The notes under the pieces are model-generated. The model was not told the origin of the DNA, ran no database searches, and saw nothing but the letters and a program-made list of their open reading frames with translations. Shown in pieces: positions 7,270-9,427 of a stretch of DNA of 9,427 nucleotides. The DNA lies in assembly GCA_022844575.1 (NCBI GenBank), contig JALHLL010000092.1:1-9427 (forward strand). The letters run 5' to 3'. Positions within the stretch are counted from its first letter, which is position 1. Each line of letters starts with the position of its first letter. The stretch is from a bacterium (GTDB lineage Bacteria; Bacteroidota; Ignavibacteria; Kapaibacteriales; UBA961). The position numbers were made by a program, and so were the translations under genes.

Positions 7270-7695
7270 TTACGTTTTCATATTATTAATAAATTCAAAA
7301 AAAGTAATAAGGTTACCATACAAATCAACTACATGAAACTCCTGTGTATTCCATGCCGTATGTTTTAATTCGCGTTCCGTCTTGTGGAGTACATTTTTCA
7401 CTTTCAATTCATCATAAAGTTCTGCAATACCTTCAACCTGTATTCGGCAACTATGTGTTCCTGCAAGAAAACTCTCTGCTCCTGATCGAATCGGCTTTTG
7501 TATCAAGAAGAAACCGCCCATCCTCCATCGTTTATCATTCGCTTTCCACAAATGTAATTGTGCGTCATTTCGTTTCAGTACTGCATAGCTTTCATCGGAA
7601 TATACTTCTTCAAAACTGAGATTAGACAGATAAAACTGTACTGATTCTTGTATGTTATGAACCGGAAATGCCGGTATGGTTTGCTTCAGAAACAT
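7270..7695 (-). CDS. VOC family protein (glyoxalase / bleomycin-resistance fold)
   Basis: A 141-residue cytoplasmic protein with the paired beta-alpha-beta-beta-beta layout of the vicinal oxygen chelate superfamily. The first module (about 5-65) has IPAFPVHNIQESVQFY and the strand AQLHLW (45-50). The second (about 80-136) has SCRIQVEGIAELYDEL and the signature ending FHVVDLYGNLITFFE (120-134). The length is typical of single-domain members, which work as dimers. At the usual position of the first metal ligand in strand 1 (HV.I.V) the sequence has Ala/Phe/Pro, so a classical glyoxalase I metal site looks incomplete. This favours a bleomycin-resistance-type binding protein or an uncharacterised member. 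Resistance itself cannot be claimed. The ATG at 7695 has no Shine-Dalgarno. The gene is transcribed alone, divergent from the beta-propeller lipoprotein gene. Confidence 0.85.
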   Translation of the reverse strand: MFLKQTIPAFPVHNIQESVQFYLSNLSFEEVYSDESYAVLKRNDAQLHLWKANDKRWRMGGFFLIQKPIRSGAESFLAGTHSCRIQVEGIAELYDELKVKNVLHKTERELKHTAWNTQEFHVVDLYGNLITFFEFINNMKT

Positions 7696-7752
7696 GGAAT
7701 TAGAAAAGATATAGTATGATTATATGTTTATACGTCTGATAAGACAGTCATA

Positions 7753-7760
7753 CAAAAATA
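7753..7760 (-). promoter_or_regulatory. Candidate -7 promoter box for the VOC gene
   Basis: The minus strand reads TATTTTTG, matching TAnnTTTG, 57 bases upstream of the VOC start codon. No matching -33 element is evident at 17-23 bases. Confidence 0.42.
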
Positions 7761-7863
7761 GAGCTTCAGTTAATGACATCACCTATACAATCAAGTGAAA
7801 AAAACACGATAATGAAACAGTAAAAAAGATTTAGGTCAATGGGATGAATGTAATCAAAAACTG

Positions 7864-7871
7864 TATTTTTG
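7864..7871 (+). promoter_or_regulatory. Candidate -7 promoter box for the beta-propeller lipoprotein gene
   Basis: TATTTTTG on the plus strand, matching TAnnTTTG, 99 bases before the chosen ATG at 7971. This implies a leader of about 90 bases. No clear -33 TTTG is seen. It forms a divergent pair with the box at 7753-7760. Confidence 0.42.
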
Positions 7872-7970
7872 TCATAAGGTTTTTTTGTCAAGTTGTTAAA
7901 GCGAATCATAAACGCAAATACACGCTCTATACGTCACAAAGGAGCAACACCACATTTTCACAATACATAT

Positions 7971-8993
7971 ATGAAACGCATCTGTTTACTCTTTGCCTTA
8001 GCCGTAATAGGTATTGCTTGTAATGGCGATACGCCTGTGTATAATAATACTGACCAAACCTATAATATTTTTCTATCTGACAATAATGGCAAAGTGGCAC
8101 GTGTTACAATGCCGGACACGAAGGTTCAAGATGCTGATCATTACAAAACAGTGAATAAAGAGGAGTTGAAAGGTCCGGTAGAATGGATGAACGAGTATAG
8201 GGACAATGTTTTTCTGGGCATACCTTCAGCACGTCAGATTATTGTCGTTTCCAAAGGTAACTTTACAAAAGTAGGTGTATATGATTTCTCCTCATCTGGT
8301 AAAATTCCTACTTCCATCTGTTTTGCAAATGCAACTAATGCCTATGTTACCCATGAAGATGATTCGGTTGTCAGTTTGGTTGACTTAATAAATTACAAGG
8401 TTGCTCGATTTATTCCCTGCGGAAAGAATCCCGTTTCAATAACAGCGATTGAGAATCAACTGTTTGTTGCATGTCGGGGTGATAATACAATACGCCGTAT
8501 AGATACGCGAACCAATATTGTAACGGCGGTATATAGTACTCCGCCGAATCCGGTAAGTATTACAAATACGAATGATGATAGATTGGTAGCATCCGAAAGA
8601 AGAATGGTGCTTGTATGTGAAGGTAATGAAGGCGATCCGCTTTCCATTGCAAAAGTGGATATAAACGGCACTATCACAGATAAGCAATCGGTTATAGGAA
8701 TAGGTGCAAATCCGGCATTTGAAATACCAAGCGATATTGCCGTAACGAATACGGATTTTGCTTTTGTAACAACGCAAACAAGCATATGGCGTTACGATAT
8801 ACGCAAACCCGGAGCGGTACGTCGTGTTTCAACATCAGGTGCCGAAGGTATTAGCTATAATGACCGGAGAAATGAATTGATCATCCGACGTAATGCAAAC
8901 TCGGTACACATCGCACAATCAAGCGATACGAAAGTATTATCATCCATTACCACCACCTTTCCCATTCGGGCATTTATTGAGTTAAACGATTAA
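7971..8993 (+). CDS. Beta-propeller repeat lipoprotein (YncE/YVTN-like)
   Basis: A 340-residue protein starting at the ATG at 7971. An in-frame TTG at 7893 would add 26 residues ahead of what is clearly a signal peptide, so I reject it. The signal MKRICLLFALAVIGIAC places a lipidated cysteine at residue 17; the lipobox is slightly off consensus (Gly at -3). The mature part contains repeats of about 40 residues that begin G-K-I-P-T-S-I (110-116), G-K-N-P-V-S-I (151-157) and P-P-N-P-V-S-I (191-197). Each continues into a 'yVt...dd.v..vD...' strand set: AYVTHEDDSVVSLVD, then LFVACRGDNTIRRID. A weaker unit begins GANP (245). This is the pattern of YVTN/YncE-type propellers, which bind ligands or partners in the envelope. 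The specific role is unknown. No Shine-Dalgarno is correctly spaced. Confidence 0.85.
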   Translation: MKRICLLFALAVIGIACNGDTPVYNNTDQTYNIFLSDNNGKVARVTMPDTKVQDADHYKTVNKEELKGPVEWMNEYRDNVFLGIPSARQIIVVSKGNFTKVGVYDFSSSGKIPTSICFANATNAYVTHEDDSVVSLVDLINYKVARFIPCGKNPVSITAIENQLFVACRGDNTIRRIDTRTNIVTAVYSTPPNPVSITNTNDDRLVASERRMVLVCEGNEGDPLSIAKVDINGTITDKQSVIGIGANPAFEIPSDIAVTNTDFAFVTTQTSIWRYDIRKPGAVRRVSTSGAEGISYNDRRNELIIRRNANSVHIAQSSDTKVLSSITTTFPIRAFIELND

Positions 8994-9025
8994 CATAAGA
9001 TAATTCTATGTATTGGGGGAGACCT

Positions 9026-9042
9026 GTGTTTTTGAAAAACAC
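9026..9042. promoter_or_regulatory. 17-bp palindrome upstream of crtI, candidate operator
   Basis: GTGTTTTT (9026-9033) and AAAAACAC (9035-9042) are perfect complements around a single central G. The left arm plus centre spells TGTTTTTG (9027-9034), one base off the TATTTTTG promoter box found elsewhere in the window. A dimeric repressor here could cover the crtI promoter. As RNA it would form only a weak A-U hairpin, not followed by a T run, so it is a poor terminator for the preceding gene. The regulatory role is inference. Confidence 0.35.
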
Positions 9043-9073
9043 TTAGGTATTTATATCATTATTATCATTCGTC

Positions 9074-9427
9074 ATGAACATAGTCGTTATCGGAAGCGGA
9101 TTCGGGGGCTTAAGCGCGGCAATTCGTCTGCAGGCACAAGGGCATAATGTAACAATCGTTGAAAAAAGGGATAAAGCCGGTGGCAGAGCTTATGTATATG
9201 AGCAGGATGGTTTTACTTTTGATGGAGGACCCACAATTATTACCGCGCCTTGGCTTATTCATGAATTATTTGAAATAGCCGGAAAAAAAACTGATGATTA
9301 TGTTACATTAGTCCCGATAAATCCGTTTTACAATGTGCGTTTTACAGATGGTTCCGTATTCCGTTATACCGGAAATAATAATGAGATAATAGGGGAAATC
9401 CGAAAATTCAATCCGGATGATGAACAA
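9074..9427 (+). CDS. crtI: Phytoene desaturase, CrtI type (partial, runs off right edge)
   Basis: The first 118 codons are open to the window edge; the full family is about 490-510 residues. It starts MNIVVIGSGFGGLSAA, the GxGxxG dinucleotide-binding Rossmann motif for FAD (G7, G9, G12). A conserved glutamate (E32) ends strand 2, and KAGGR (36-40) follows. The segment FTFDGGPTIITAPWL (47-61) is typical of carotenoid desaturases of the CrtI family, which introduce double bases-conjugating double bonds into phytoene on the way to lycopene or neurosporene. A related family member, such as a carotenoid ketolase/oxygenase or diapophytoene desaturase, cannot be excluded from the N-terminus alone. 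The start ATG lies 80 bases after the preceding stop and has no Shine-Dalgarno. A 17-bp palindrome precedes it. Other carotenoid genes are likely beyond the right edge. Confidence 0.86.
   Translation, partial: MNIVVIGSGFGGLSAAIRLQAQGHNVTIVEKRDKAGGRAYVYEQDGFTFDGGPTIITAPWLIHELFEIAGKKTDDYVTLVPINPFYNVRFTDGSVFRYTGNNNEIIGEIRKFNPDDEQ

Noticed and set aside
7938..7944. aaaggag as a Shine-Dalgarno for the beta-propeller gene
   Set aside because: It is 26 bases from the ATG, and no in-frame start codon lies at a suitable distance.
7893..7970. TTG start adding 26 residues to the beta-propeller lipoprotein
   Set aside because: It would bury the lipoprotein signal peptide inside the protein; the ATG at 7971 begins exactly at the signal.
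8436..8785. Two long minus-strand open frames inside the beta-propeller gene
   Set aside because: They are antisense shadows of a well-supported gene and show no recognisable protein features.
1..9427. tRNA, rRNA, CRISPR arrays, insertion sequences, phage genes or riboswitches
   Set aside because: I looked for clover-leaf, repeat-spacer, transposase and terminal-repeat patterns on both strands and saw none.

Overview
The window is about 9.4 kb of fairly AT-rich DNA, roughly 40% GC by eye, from a Bacteroidota-type (FCB group) bacterium. The evidence is a secreted protein with a C-terminal type IX secretion (Por) sorting domain, several lipoproteins, an outer-membrane beta-barrel protein, general lack of Shine-Dalgarno sequences, and four copies of the octamer TATTTTTG, a match to the Bacteroidota -7 promoter consensus TAnnTTTG, each upstream of a gene in the sense direction. 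I cannot say whether it is a classical Bacteroidota or a related lineage such as Ignavibacteria, Kapabacteria or Chlorobi. Nothing indicates a plasmid, phage or insertion sequence. It reads as ordinary chromosome.

Layout from left to right. (1) 1-1076, minus strand: a beta-barrel outer-membrane protein followed 15 bases later by a lipoprotein that runs off the left edge, probably one operon. (2) 1354-2172, plus strand: a T9SS-exported protein with an unrecognised cysteine-containing central region. It ends at a strong bidirectional terminator shared with the convergent gene. (3) 2254-3423, minus strand: an RlmL-type THUMP RNA methyltransferase. (4) 3601-6429, plus strand: complete DNA polymerase I with all three active domains. 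Genes 3 and 4 diverge from a 177-base region with back-to-back promoter boxes flanking a 14-bp palindrome. (5) 6523-7161, plus strand: an orphan lipoprotein, then a second bidirectional terminator. (6) 7270-7695, minus strand: a VOC (glyoxalase/bleomycin-resistance fold) protein. (7) 7971-8993, plus strand: a lipoprotein with beta-propeller repeats, divergent from gene 6. (8) 9074-9427, plus strand: the N-terminal third or less of a CrtI-type phytoene desaturase, cut by the right edge, with a 17-bp palindrome in front of it.

The genes do not form one obvious pathway. Housekeeping functions (polA, rRNA methylation) sit among envelope proteins (three lipoproteins, one beta-barrel, one T9SS cargo), and a carotenoid gene begins at the right edge. 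I found no convincing undescribed multi-gene system. The items most worth a second look are the repeated promoter octamer, the two intergenic palindromes, and the T9SS cargo with no recognisable domain.
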